Positions 1-10,784 of a stretch of DNA of 64,000 bases are shown here, piece after piece. Made by a program: the position numbers and the translations under genes. Under the pieces are notes generated by a model. That model saw only the letters and a program-made list of their open reading frames with translations, had not been told where the DNA came from and did not search any database. Source of the stretch: Sepiola atlantica (taxonomy: Eukaryota; Mollusca; Cephalopoda; Sepiida; Sepiolidae); NCBI GenBank assembly GCA_963556195.1, contig OY744528.1, positions 62,554,052 to 62,618,051 of the forward strand, written 5' to 3'. Position 1 is the stretch's first letter, and each line of letters opens with the position of its first letter.

Positions 1-703
1 AATAAATAAAAATAAAATTTACTATTCATAATAATTATATAATTTTATTTAATAGGACGTATTAACGTCTGCGTAGATGTGATTGTTCAGGTAAATATTC
101 AGATATTCCATTGCACATGGAAATAAATAAATGAATAACTCAATAAATAAAAATAAAATTTACTATTCATAATAATTATATAATTTTATTTAATAGGACG
201 TATTAACGTCTGCGTAGATGTGATTGTTTAGGTAAATATTCAGGTATTCCATTGCACATGGAAATAAATAAATGAATAACTCAATAAATAAAAATAAAAT
301 TTACTATTCATAATAATTATATAATTTTATTTAATAGGACGTATTAACGTCTGTGTAGATGTGATTGTTCAGGTAAATATTCAGATATTCCATTGCACAT
401 GGAAATAAATAAATGAATAAATCAATAAATAAAAATAAAATTTACTATTCATAATAATTATATAATTTTATTTAATAGGACGTATTAACGTCTGCGTAGA
501 TGTGATTGTTCAGGTAAATATTCAGATATTCCATTGCACATGGAAATAAATAAATGAATAACTCAATAAATAAAAATAAAATTTACTATTCATAATAATT
601 ATATAATTTTATTTAATAGGACGTATTAACGTCTGTGTAGATGTGATTGTTCAGGTAAATATTCAGATATTCCATTGTACATATAAATAAATAAATTAAT
701 AAA
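1..703. repeat. Tandem array of five 141-bp units
   Basis: A near-identical unit restarts at 1, 142, 283, 424 and 565, an exact 141-bp period. The last copy decays after about 680 into AAAT-rich sequence. Each unit contains the short inverted repeat GACGT-ATTA-ACGTC and an AT-rich segment. Copies differ by only a few substitutions (for example TCTGCGTAG against TCTGTGTAG), so the array is young or homogenised. It begins at base 1, so it probably extends beyond the window. No coding potential is seen. Confidence 0.95.
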
Positions 704-1135
704 TGAATAAATAAATAAATAAATAAATAAAAACATTAAATAAAAATAAATAAAGAAATACATGAAATAAAAACATTAAGAGAATTATAAAACTGATTAC
801 AGGTCAGGTGATAACTTTCACAGCTATCACACGGGTAAACAGCACTTAAACAAGGTTTTCGTGCTGATGAGCCACTAGATCTATTATAAGTAATTCCGCC
901 TTTCTATCTGGAAGCTTAGCATATGCTATCGTATGAATATTTAAATGTTGCGTCAAGCTAGCAAAGACAAAGAAAGAAAAACAGAGATGAATGACGAGAA
1001 AACCTCCACGCGCAGAAATCAGTTAAATAGCTCCTCCCAGAAGTCATATTTCTCGTTCACTCTCTATTACACATTGAGAGTGAGTTTTCTTTTTGGTACA
1101 CGTGCGGAGAGCCTGACATTATTGTAAAACCTCTA
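704..1135. other. AT-rich spacer, nothing recognised
   Basis: AAAT-rich decay of the 141-bp array passes into unique-looking sequence. A 60-codon plus frame at 945-1127 has no recognisable family. A CTGATGAG string near 870 was checked as a hammerhead core and not accepted. Confidence 0.5.
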
Positions 1136-2130
1136 TTAGGCCACTGGTGTACATACGTAAACATGCCTAATATTCCCTGTAAACCCTCTATAAGGCCACC
1201 AATTACTTTCATGTACCCGCGCAAACACGCCTCACATTTTTTACACCTTCTTTAAGACCACCGGTCACTTTAATGTACCCGCGCCCACACGCCTCACATT
1301 TCGTATACACCTTCTATCAGACTACCGGTAAATTTCTTGTACCTGCGCTTACACGCTTCACATTTCTTGGATACCCTCTATCAGATCACCAATCACTTTC
1401 TTGTACCCGAACAAACACGCCTCACATTTCTTGTACACCCTCTATCAGACAACCGGCCACTTTCTTGTACCCGCGCTAACACACCTCACATTTTTGTACA
1501 TATTTTATCAAACCACTGGTCACTTTCTTTACCCGTGCCTCACATTTCGTGTACAATTTCTATCAGACCAGCAGTCAATTTCTTGTACCCGAACAAACAG
1601 ACCTTACATTTCTTGAACACCCTCCATCAGACAACTGATCACTTTCTTGTACTTGCACTAAAACGCCTCACATTTTTGCACACCGTCTATCAGACCACCG
1701 GTCACTAAATTGTACCAACGCAAACACGCCTCACATTTCTAGTACACTCTTTATCAGACCACCGGTCACCTTATTGTACCCGAACTTACACACCTCACAT
1801 TTATTGTCACTTGCTTGTACATGGGCTTACATGCCTCTTATTTCTTGTACCCCCTCTATCAGGCCACCGGTCACTTTCTTGTACCCGCGCAAACAAGTCT
1901 CACATTTCTTGTACACCATTTATCAGATCACCCGTCACTTTCTTGTAACCGCGCATCATGCCTACCATTTCTTGTACGCCTTCTATTACGCCTCTGAAAT
2001 CAGTTGCTTGTACACCTGCTAAGACGCCCTACGTTACTTGTACACCCTCTATCAGGCCACCTGTCACTTTCTTGTACTCGCGCAAACAGGTCTCAGATTT
2101 TTTATACACCCTCTATCAACCATCTGTGAA
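1136..2130. repeat. Degenerate 62-64-bp tandem satellite
   Basis: About fifteen units share a core of TGTACCCGCGC, then ACACGCCTCACATTTC, then a pyrimidine-rich CCCTCTATCAGACCACCGG segment. Successive TGTACC starts near 1212, 1274 and 1338 give a 62-64-bp spacing. Because 63 is divisible by three, short plus-strand frames stay open and encode a ~21-residue repeat (...FLVPA.TRLTFL.H..); these are by-products of the array and not genes. Confidence 0.9.
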
Positions 2131-2445
2131 TGTGGAGAGAAAGAGAATTCGATGCAGCACTGGCCTGTATTCTTTCAACTATGCAACCAATGCAACTTAA
2201 CATATCGCGCTGAGTTCAATGATAATGACAAGGATTCCATAAAAATGTGTGAAACACTAGTATAAACACATAGTTCAGAACACTGAAGAAGAAGTGTTTG
2301 TGTTTTTTTTTTCAACACTTGATGTAAAAAGTGTGAGGTATTTGTATGGTTTGGGGAAATATGTATGGCCCAATTGAACTTAGGAAATAGGCCTAAACCA
2401 GCCAAGTACTGGATGTTAAATACCTCCTTGCTGAAGATACAAGAG
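2131..2445. other. Spacer between satellite and LINE
   Basis: No gene is recognised. The stretch holds a T-run near 2308 flanked by loosely complementary ACACTTx/GTGT segments. It separates the 62-64-bp satellite from the Tx1-like LINE copy. Confidence 0.4.
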
Positions 2446-4015
2446 AAACCTACAACTACTAATCTAGCGGACTTTAGTGGGGGCGGTTACCGTGAGTAAG
2501 TGGTGGGTTAGCTTGAAAACTAAGATAAAAAGTTTCACCCTCAAATACGCTACACGTCTCGCACCATATAAAGCAAATGCGAAAAACATTTAGAAAGGAA
2601 ACTAACCCGGGCGGTGGCTGGGGGATACTGTAAGCATAAAGCTAGCTAAGCAATACTAGCTAAGCAAGGCTAGCGAGCGTTACGAGAGCCAAGTAGTTAA
2701 GGCTAGACTAAGAAAAGTTTCAAATAAAGCTGTGAACTCTGGCGCAGATGAGTGTAACTAACTTTCTAGACGTAGCTCGGATAAGTAAATAGGAAAAGTC
2801 AAGCACCCGGATGGACATACCTTTGAATCGACTCTGGAGATCTGCGAGCGATTTCGGGAGCATTTCGAGGAGTGCTTCACCCAGCTGTCCAATCTCCAGG
2901 TCCAAGAGTTTGGCAACTATTTGGCTGACTCTCTCCGCCTCGATGCGGCTAGAGCAACTGGTTACGAAGGTAGAGTTACAGATCGCCAGGTTTTGGCTGC
3001 GTTGACGCAGGTTGGCTGCAACAAATCGCCGGAACTTGATGGTTTGCCCTACGAATTGTATTTGAGGCTGTGTTCAACCATTGGTTTGACAAGGGTTCTA
3101 TCCCAAGTCAAGTCACTAAGGGAGTGATTGCATTGCCAAAGAAGCGAGACAGGTATAGTAGGGAGAAACTAGATAATTACAGACCCACAACTCTGCTAAA
3201 CAAATAGTTAAAGAGTTTGGCCAGGATCTTATTGAACCAGCTGCATGGTGTTATCAGAGAATTAATCAAACTCGAGCAGAACTACGCTGTGAAGGGGAGA
3301 TCGACCCAGAACAACTTGCATCTAATTCATACGATCCTAGAGGTGATAGAAAACGACATGGAGGCCGCGCTGATAAACTTGTATCAGTTCAAAGCTTTCG
3401 ACAGGGTCGATCATCACTTCTTGGCATCTGTTTTTCGGAGCCGCTGCTGCACAAAATAAGGAGCGGGGAGGCAAGTTCGGTCCTACGCGAAATCGCTTTG
3501 CCTAGCGGGGAACAAGCCAAGGTTCCTGAATTTGGCGATGACATCACTGTCTTTGTGTCGTGCTTCCGAGACTTCTTCCTCAGTAGCCCCTTACGTCTAC
3601 AGTGGCGGCCTGCCTTGTTTGGGGTGAACTATGTTAAAAAAAAACTTAAAAAAAACTTGAGAACATGCCCGAGTGTCCCCGCTGTGACATGCTCAAAAGA
3701 AAAACGCCCGATCATGCTTTTTTTAATGTCACGAATTCCGACGGTTCTACGGGTATGTGAACAAGGTGACGGCTCGTATCGATCCCGAGCATCCTCTGCT
3801 CCTACGTAATAATTCGCAACGTGGGGCCGCCGTGGGACAGGGAGAGACGAATGACGTTCTTCGCAATCTTGGCCGTAGCGCGAATGGTGGTGCGGACGTC
3901 TCATCTTAGATGACAAAGGAGTTGAATCTTTTGCTGATCAGGATCTGGTCGCTTTCTTTAAGCACCAGCTGACGGTCAAGATCAAATGTAATAGAAAGAA
4001 ATTACAGTCTTCGTT
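2446..4015 (+). pseudogene. Tx1-like LINE ORF2 fragment (RT)
   Basis: This is a broken endonuclease/reverse-transcriptase ORF2 of a Tx1-like non-LTR element. In order, with frame changes, one reads the pre-RT linker (SERYESQVVKARL near 2660), the RT start (NKSPELDGLPYELYLRL near 3020), the motif AVKGRSTQNNLHLIHT (3280-3340), ALINLYQFKAFDRVDHHFLA (3370-3425), then after an internal deletion FGDDITVFVS (about 3529-3560) at the RT active site, where FADD is expected. The C-terminal part resumes at 3655 (CPRCDMLKRKTPDHAFFN). The same family occurs in reverse at 38480-42150, and the linker and RT start align between the copies. It is 5'-truncated, has several stops, and carries a LINE tail at 3578-3650. 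The family name rests on motif recall. Confidence 0.8.
3578..3650 (+). mobile_element. Tail-only insertion of jockey-like LINE
   Basis: About 70 bp beginning CAGTAGCCCCTTACGTCTAC and ending in GTGAACTATGTT plus an A-tract. It matches the 3' end of the jockey-like LINE at 48078-48146 nearly base for base. It lies between two parts of the Tx1-like ORF2 (the FGDDITVFVS region and the CPRCDML region), so it is best read as an extremely 5'-truncated insertion of that LINE, orientation plus. Confidence 0.75.
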
Positions 4016-5014
4016 TTTAAAAAAGAAAAGTTTATAAAAGTAGCGAGCTTCACAGTACAAAAAGGAGTCAAGTATAAGTAAGTGTTCGCTGCCTGAGCAT
4101 GGCGTACGCGGTTTCTGGTCCTATCAGACTCCAGCCCTTCGGGTAAGTTTAGCCTCTTAGCGTGTTGAGTGAATGAGTTAACCTCCCCTGGTTATAGAAA
4201 TCCTGTAATATGCCTTTCCCAACGTAACCCCATTTCAATTTAGAGATTGACCTGCTTGTTTTCGATTCTGAAGACACCGGAAAAATGTGAGGCGGTATAA
4301 TATTTAGAAAGGGTTAGGGAGTTCGTACTAACCGAATTCTTTTTTTCCCACTACCTGTGTTATTCCAATTAATTTTTGTACATAAATATAATTTTGAAAA
4401 ATAAAATTGCCAACAAACTTGGGGATATCTTAAGTAGGACGGCCACTTGAGTAAATGTGGTATTGTGGTGACTGAGATGATTCTAGTTAAGAGTAGGAGA
4501 TACATTTTTATCACTTTAGACCAAGGATGACAAACGACTCCCCTTTCCCCACACTTTTGATTGCATTCTACCTAATTTGTTTAAAATGTAAATGTATTTT
4601 TCTGCAAAAATTATTTTATTGTGTCCTCAGTATCCCAGCGACATCAGGCGTTTTTCTATCGACGAGTATATATATATATATATAAGAAAATATGACAATG
4701 CAAAATTACAACTGTATATTACAGATTATTAATTTATTAGAAGCTGTTTATAAAATAAATATGCAAATTAAGAAGACTAATGCTGTTTATGAGTGTTTTC
4801 AGTTAACTATATATACGGTATTTTACATTATTATATCGTATCATAGAATCAAAATAAGCATGACCTGTTTTGATGTTAATATAGTTTCAATAGATGGAAA
4901 ATGTTTTGCATTTATTCATTTAGATAATACTCAACTATAAATCACTGTTTGAAGGCTTAATAAATTGTTTAAATCTCAATTCATATAAAGTTTGATAGTT
5001 GTGAATTTTTATAT
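4016..5014. other. AT-rich non-coding stretch with (TA)n
   Basis: No recognisable gene is seen. A short (TA)n run lies at about 4668-4683. An 82-codon plus frame (4692-4940) is Lys/Ile/Asn-rich as expected by chance in AT-rich DNA, and matches no family known to me. Confidence 0.4.
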
Positions 5015-5796
5015 GTCTGTATTTAAGGGTTTACTCCTAATTTAATAGACTGATCATTATGAATTTTGGAACACAGTTGCTAGAGGGTGGATAATGTGGG
5101 CTATATTTAGTTTAATTTAGTTTTATGCAAAGGGGCAATGAGAAGGTGGATGCCCTTTCGTGTAAATTCAAATAATTCTGAATGTTGTGAAATTTTTTTC
5201 AATACGTATTAGACATCAATTAATAAATATTATCTAAAATTCAGTTCCTTTAGAGTATCTTAAAGGGTTTTAGATTATATAATAGTGCAATAATCTCTTA
5301 TTTGATGATTCAAATATCCCTTTTATCTATAAAATTTGACTCAAAAATTTGATGCCAATTCAACAAGATTCGCTGAAATTTTATTTCACCTTAAGCGTAA
5401 GCTTTAAATTTGAGATATTTACAATCAAAACCATGTAATGGATTTTAATCAACATTTGGATAAGTATTCTAGACATTAGGTTTAGTAGCATTATAGCTTG
5501 ATTTTAATCTTTGTAAAGGGGACATAAAGTGGTGCAAAACTGTTTTGTTCGGGGAATTCATTTTACCCGTTCTAGGACGGGTGTTTTTAGTTGATTTATT
5601 AAGATTAAAGATAGACATTATTATCTCACCGTGTATTGTAAGTTTTGCTTAAATTCACTCTTTTTTCTTTATGAAGTTTCTATGAATCTCTTAAAAAACG
5701 AAACACCTTTTATTATGATAAGTTCCTTTCTGCGACTTGCGTAACATCTTTTGTTGGGAAACTGATTGAATAATTTGTTTGTACATAAGCCAGAAC
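5015..5796 (+). repeat. Repeat R, copy 1, left part
   Basis: This stretch aligns along its length with 31905-32590. Shared landmarks are GAATTTTGGAACACAGTTGC near 5060 and 31938, GGTGCAAAACTGTTTTGTTC near 5531, TTCATTTTACCCGT near 5559, and ACATCTTTTGTTGGGAAAC near 5743. Both copies then enter an AACAAACAA(G/C)AATG segment. Here that segment has expanded into the minisatellite at 5797-8077, whereas the other copy has a single unit. R has no coding region that I recognise and its class is unknown. Confidence 0.85.
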
Positions 5797-8077
5797 AAAC
5801 AAGAATGCGTCTTGGCGAAAGTAAAAAAACAAACAAAAACAAACAAGAATGCATCTTGGCGAAAGTAAAAAACAACAAAAACAACAAGAATGCATCTTGG
5901 CAAAAGTAAAAAAAACAAAAAACAACAAAAATGCATCTTGGCGAAAGTAAAAAAAAAATAAAACAACAAGAATGCATCTTGGCGAAAGTAAAAAAAAACA
6001 AAAACAACAAGAATGCATCTTGGCAAAAGTAAAAAAAACAAAAACAACAAGAATGCATCTTGGCGAAAGTAAAAAACAACAAAAACAACAAGAATGCATC
6101 TTGGCGAAAGTAAAAAAAACAAAAACAACAAGAATGCATCTTGGCGAAAGTAAAAAGAAACAAAAACAAACAAGAATGCGTCTTGGCGAAAGTAAAAAAA
6201 CCCAAAAACAAACAAGAATGCATCTTGGCGAAAGTAAAAAAAAACAAAAACAAACAAGAATGCGTCTTGGCGGAAGTAAAAAAAAACAAAAACAACAAGT
6301 ATGCGTCTTGGCGGAAGTAAAAAAAAACAAAAACAACAAGTATGCATCTTGGCGAAAGTAAAAAAAACAAAAACAACAAGAATGCATCTTGGCGAAAGTA
6401 AAAAGAAATGAAAACAAACAATAATGCGTCTTGGCGAAAGTAAAAAAAAACAAAAACAAACAAGAATGCGTCGTGGCGAAAGTAAAAAAAAAACAAAAAC
6501 AAACAAGAATGCATCTTGGCGAAAGTAAAAAGAAATAAAAACAAACAAGAATGCGTCTTGGCGAAAGTAAAAAAAACAAAAACAACAAGAATGCATCTTG
6601 GCGAAAGTAAAAAAACCCAAAAACAACAAGAATGCATCTTGGCGAAAGTAAAAAGAAACAAAAACAAACAAGAATGCGTCTTGGCGAAAGTAAAAAGAAA
6701 CAAAAACAAACAAGAATGCATCTTGGCGAAAGTAAAAAGAAACAAAAACAAATAAGAATGCGTCTTGGCGAAAGTAAAAAAAACAAAAACAACAAGAATG
6801 CATCTTGGCGAAAGTAAAAAAAAACAAAAAAAAACAAGAATGCGTCTTGGCGAAAGTAAAAAAAAAAACAAAAACAACAAGAATGCATCTTGGCGAAAGT
6901 AAAAAGAAATGAAAACAAACAATAATGCGTCTTGGCGAAAGTAAAAAAAAACAAAAACAAACAAGAATGCGTCGTGGCGAAAGTAAAAAAAAACAAAAAC
7001 AAACAAGAATGCATCTTGGCGAAAGTAAAAAGAAATAAAAACAAACAAGAATGCGTCTTGGCGAAAGTAAAAAAAACAAAAACAACAAGAATGCATCTTG
7101 GCGAAAGTAAAAAAACCCAAAAACAACAAGAATGCATCTTGGCGAAAGTAAAAAGAAACAAAAACAAACAAGAATGCGTCTTGGCGAAAGTAAAAAGAAA
7201 CAAAAACAAACAAGAATGCATCTTGGCGAAAGTAAAAAGAAACAAAAACAAATAAGAATGCGTCTTGGCGAAAGTAAAAAAAACAAAAACAACAAGAATG
7301 CATCTTGGCGAAAGTAAAAAAAAACAAAAACAAACAAGAATGCGTCTTGGCGAAAGTAAAAAAAAAAACAAAAACAACAAGAATGCATCTTGGCGAAAGT
7401 ATAAAAAAAACAAAACAACAAGAATGCATCTTGGCAAAAGTAAAAAGAAACAAAAACAAACAAGAATGCGTCTTGGCGAAAGTAAAAAAAAACAAAAACA
7501 AACAAGAATGCATCTTGGCGAAAGTAAAAAGAAACAAAAAAAAACAAGAATGCGTCTTGGCGAAAGTAAAAAAACAAAAACAAACAAGAATGCATCTTGG
7601 CGAAAGTAAAAAGAAACAAAAAAAAACAAGAATGCGTCTTGGCGAAAGTAAAAAAAACAAAACAACAAGAATGCATCTTGGCAAAAGTAAAAAGAAACAA
7701 AAACAAACAAGAATGCGTCTTGGCGAAAGTAAAAAAAAACAAAAACAACAAGAATGCATCTTGGCGAAAGTAAAAAAAAAACAAAAACAAACAAGAATGC
7801 ATCTTGGCGAAAGTAAAAAAAAACAAAAACAAACAAAAATGCGTCTTGGCGAAAGTAAAAAAAAACAAAAACAAACAATAATGCGTCTTGGCGAAAGTAA
7901 AAAGAAACAAAAACAAACAAGAATGCGTCTTGGCGAAAGTAAAAAAAAAAACAACAAGAATGCGTCTTGGCGAAAGTAAAAAAACCCAAAAACAACAAGA
8001 ATGCATCTTGGCGAAAGTAAAAAGAAACAAAAACAAACAAGAATGGGTCTTGGCGAAAGTAAAAAAAAACAAGGGTA
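5797..8077. repeat. ~41-bp minisatellite, about 55 units
   Basis: The unit is GAATGC(A/G)TCTTGGCGAAAGT followed by an A-rich spacer of the type AAAAGAAACAAAAACAAACAA, 39-43 bp in all. Units alternate GCATC with GCGTC and differ mainly in spacer length. On the minus strand all three frames stay open for hundreds of codons (up to about 900, 5691-8402) as Phe/Leu-rich repeats such as FTFAKTHSCLFLF. On the plus strand they read as Lys-rich repeats. The frames follow the repeat and end at its edges, so I do not call them genes. Confidence 0.95.
6400..7401. repeat. 501-bp higher-order duplication in minisatellite
   Basis: The diagnostic variants AAAAGAAATG, then CAATAATGCGTC, then GCGTCGTGGCG occur at 6401 and again at 6902, 501 bp apart, followed by the same order of spacer variants. 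This is a tandem segmental duplication of about twelve basic units, produced by unequal exchange or slippage at a larger scale than the unit. Confidence 0.85.
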
Positions 8078-9068
8078 GCATTCTCGGGCCGGTACTCATT
8101 GTTATATTAATCAATGACCTTCCAGATTCTATCAATAGTGCTATGCGTATTTTTGCTGACGATACAAAAATGTACGACAAGGCTACTACACCAGAAGACA
8201 CATCACCAATACAAAGTGATATGGACAAATTATCTAAGTGGTCGGAGGAGTGGCAATTACTGTTCAATGCAGGCAAGTGTAGTGCAATGCATTTCGGGTA
8301 TGGTAACAACAGAACACCATACACAATGAAGGACAGTAATGGAGAAATAAAAGAACTAAAGGAATCCGAAAACGAAAAAGACCTCGGATTGCACATCGAC
8401 AATAAACTCTCTTTTCACCAACATGTTGCTGATGCCGTCAAAAAAGCGAATCATATTTTAGGACTGATTAGAAGAACGTTTGTTAGTCGTGACAAGATCA
8501 TCATAAAGAAATTATACACAACCATGGTCAGGCCAATATTGGAATATGGAAACGCCGCAAGAATCCACCAATATGCCGGAGATAACGACAAAATCGAAAG
8601 AGTTCAGCGAAGAGCAACAAAGTTGTGTTCCTCAATCAAAGACCTGCCATATGAGGAGAGGCTCAAAGAGATGAGACTACCGTCAATGCACTACCGACGT
8701 GAAAGAGGTGATATGATAGAAGTGTACAAGATAGTAACAGGCAAGGTCAACATCAACCAAAACAACTTCTACCACTCAATACCAATTCCAGGACAAGGGG
8801 AAACAACTTCAAACTGTCCAAGAAGCACAGCAGACTCAACACTAGGAAGCATTCGTTTGGACTTCGAGTAGTGAACAACTGGAATGAGCTTCCCAATTCA
8901 GTTGTAAATGCAAAAGACACAATTGACTTTAAAAGCAAACTAGACAAATACTAGTCCAGTAAGCAATACACTGTTCGACCCACGCATGCGTCTACTGAAA
9001 CTATAAGACCTGGCATGGAGCAGGTGTTACAGGCTGAGTAGCCTTTTTCCTGAAGAAAAGTATCAAAG
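8078..9068 (+). pseudogene. 5'-truncated CR1-like LINE (RT C-terminus)
   Basis: The copy encodes the end of a non-LTR reverse transcriptase. It opens with GSILGPVLIVILINDLPDS, then the active-site segment RIFADDTKMYD (8147-8180), the thumb region KDLGLHIDNKLSFHQHV, MVRPILEYGNAARIHQ, and the signature ERVQRRATKLCSSIKDLPYE (8600-8660). A frame change near 8797, in a G-run, shifts the last part; VVNNWNELPNSVV then runs to a stop at 8952-8954. The 3' end carries AAGTATCAAAGTATC, a short tandem tail of the CR1/L2 kind. It lies inside the minisatellite, which resumes at 9071. Related to, but clearly diverged from, the LINE at 52030-56000. Confidence 0.85.
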
Positions 9069-9200
9069 TATCAAAAACAAACAAGAATGCGTCTTGCCGA
9101 AAGTAAAAAAACAAACAAAAACAAACAAGAATGCGTCTTGGCGAAAGTAAAAATAAAAACAAAAACAAACAAGAATGCGTCTTGGCGAAAGTAAAAAAAA
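9069..9200. repeat. Minisatellite continuation, three units
   Basis: Three units of the ~41-bp repeat (AACAAGAATGCGTCTT core) follow directly after the LINE tail. This shows that the LINE at 8078-9068 inserted into a pre-existing array. AAAAACAA-like sequence borders both sides, compatible with a target duplication but too simple in composition to prove one. Confidence 0.85.
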
Positions 9201-9408
9201 AATACTGCAAATTGCCTGAGGCGACTCTAACGGGGAATGCCGACGGGCTGCTGAGGTATTTTTGTATGCCATAGTACGCTTATTTTAATGCGCTGACTAC
9301 TCAAAACCACCCATGACCTTGTGTCTAACCTCCTGACAAGAGATAAATAATATTAACATAAAATCAGCAGAATTTGGGATGAGTCACTGTTAACAGAATG
9401 TGTATTGT

Positions 9409-9695
9409 ACATATTCATAGAGCATGTCGAGCAGGGAAATGTACATATGTACTTGCACGCACACAAACACGTGTGTGCGTGCGTGTTAAAAGACATTCAT
9501 ATTTTCTCATTGCTAACGTCGTTATTGTCCAAAAAATGAAATGAGATGACACGTATCTAATGTTTATTTCAACGAAAAAGAAACGGTTACAAATCGCCAT
9601 TCTTCTAAAAAACTAACGTCTTTTTCCAAAAAAGAAATAGGAAAAAGTAATCTATGTTTATTTTATTTATTATTTTTTAAACATATATTCACTCC
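9409..9695 (+). repeat. Repeat R, copy 1, middle part
   Basis: Aligns with 32715-32990. Both contain ATGTACTTGCACGCACAC followed by the palindromic CACGTGTGTGCGTGCGTG, then GTTAAAAG, TTTTCTC, CGTC(G/T)TTAT(T/C)GTCCAA and TTTTATTTATTA. The 208 bp at 9201-9408, between the minisatellite and this part, have no partner in copy 2 and hold nothing I recognise. A jockey-like LINE follows from about 9700. Confidence 0.8.
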
Positions 9696-9699
9696 AAAC

Positions 9700-10636
9700 A
9701 AGGCACATTGCCACTCAGACGTAATAGGATACTGTGAATTAGGGGGCAAGTTTATAAGGGCATCCTAGGTGGGGGGTTGTGCAGCGAGATGATTGTTCAC
9801 ATTACAATTAAATTTCTGCGTGTTGGTACAGTCGAGAAAACACGGAGCTAGGAGGGAATTCCAAAGGCAAGCGATTCGAGGAAATAAGTTATTAGAGTAG
9901 AAAGATTTCCGGCATCTGGTGATCTATGCAGTGAAGGGGTGGGATTTTGCTGATTGCCATGTTGGTTGGGGATAATTACGTTGAGGGGGCACAGTTGCGG
10001 CAAATTCGACGGAGCAGATTCACTTGAAGTAGTTGTAAAACAATCATAGATATGCAATACTTCGGCAATTGGCCAGGGGCTGGTACTTCGTAGACAGTGT
10101 GGGACCTATTAGATTAGAGGCTCTTTTTGGACCTTGTCTAAGAGGGAGAGACTAATGTTTGGGTCACCAGCCTAGATGTGACAACGATACTCCATGCATG
10201 GCGAATAGTGGCTTTGTAAAGATATAGAATACTGGCAAGTGAGAGGAGTTTTTTTAGCCTATCTTCTATGTATTTGTTCAAATTTATGTTACCTGTGAAT
10301 ATTAGGCCGAGGAGTTTAGAAGTTGGGTTCTCAGGTAGGGTGCTATTAGCTATTACAATCGGCGATTGGAAAATATCTTATAATTGTTAAAGGAAAGCAG
10401 CTTTGTCTTAGTAGCATTAAATGTAACAATCCATTTTGGCCTCTTTCCACTAAAGACTGGGGGTAATTTTCTAATGATTCAGCCATTGCATTGGATGTTT
10501 GTACGTTCGTTTTGGCCGCATGTCGAAAATAGAGAATGTTGTCATCAGAAAATATACCTATACCCGACACAGTTGCATCAGGGAGATCGTTTATGAAAAT
10601 CAGGAATAAAAAAGGTCAAAGGATCGACCCATAATG
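9700..10636 (-). pseudogene. Jockey-like LINE RT, 3' half (split copy)
   Basis: Read on the minus strand from 10636 downwards, this continues the reverse transcriptase started at 16480-16037. Blocks matching the LINE at 46611-48047 are GIGIFSDDNILYFRHAAKTN (active site with SDD where that copy has ADD), IANSTLPENP with FTGNINLNKYIE, and the end domain (FPRIACLWNSLLAPCF). Stops and frame changes are numerous. The order of the two halves and the matching interior show that one LINE copy was cut by the Gypsy element at 10637-16036. It lies inside repeat R copy 1, between the R blocks ending at 9695 and starting at 16500. Confidence 0.8.
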
Positions 10637-10784
10637 TGTAGCAGTCACCAGTAGGGACTACTTTTGAATGCGTAATCACTGTCCCTGTGAGCTGGCTTGT
10701 CCAAGCGTCGGGTCACCATTTGTAAGGGAGATGATGAGAAAATAAAAGGATAACCCCTTTCATCCCCTCATCATCTCCCTTACA
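10637..10784 (+). repeat. 5' LTR of Gypsy element, rearranged
   Basis: The first 67 bp match the start of the 3' LTR (15598 onward) through GAGCTGGCTTGTCCA. The last ~49 bp match its end, through AACCCCTTTCATCCCCTCAT to TTACA. About 320 bp of the middle, including the AATAAA present in the 3' copy, are absent. In their place stands an inverted copy of the LTR end plus primer site (10704-10738). Confidence 0.85.

Noticed and set aside
866..900. Hammerhead-ribozyme-like CTGATGAG
   Set aside because: No GAAA core at the right distance and no pairing stems II or III could be drawn.
1273..2265. Chain of small plus-strand ORFs with ...FLVPA.TRLTFL... repeats
   Set aside because: A 62-64-bp satellite read in several frames; codon content simply mirrors the repeat.
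5669..8402. Giant Phe/Leu/Cys-rich proteins on the minus strand (760-900 codons, three frames) and Lys-rich ones on the plus strand
   Set aside because: They start and stop with the minisatellite, occur in all phases and follow the unit sequence. No promoter, domain or composition of a real protein is seen.
7888..8871. A 327-codon plus-strand protein joining Lys-rich repeats to a reverse transcriptase
   Set aside because: The frame simply runs from the minisatellite into the inserted LINE; the two parts have separate origins.
5797..9200. CRISPR-like array of conserved units and spacers
   Set aside because: The A-rich spacers are near-identical rather than unique, no cas genes are present, and the setting is eukaryotic.
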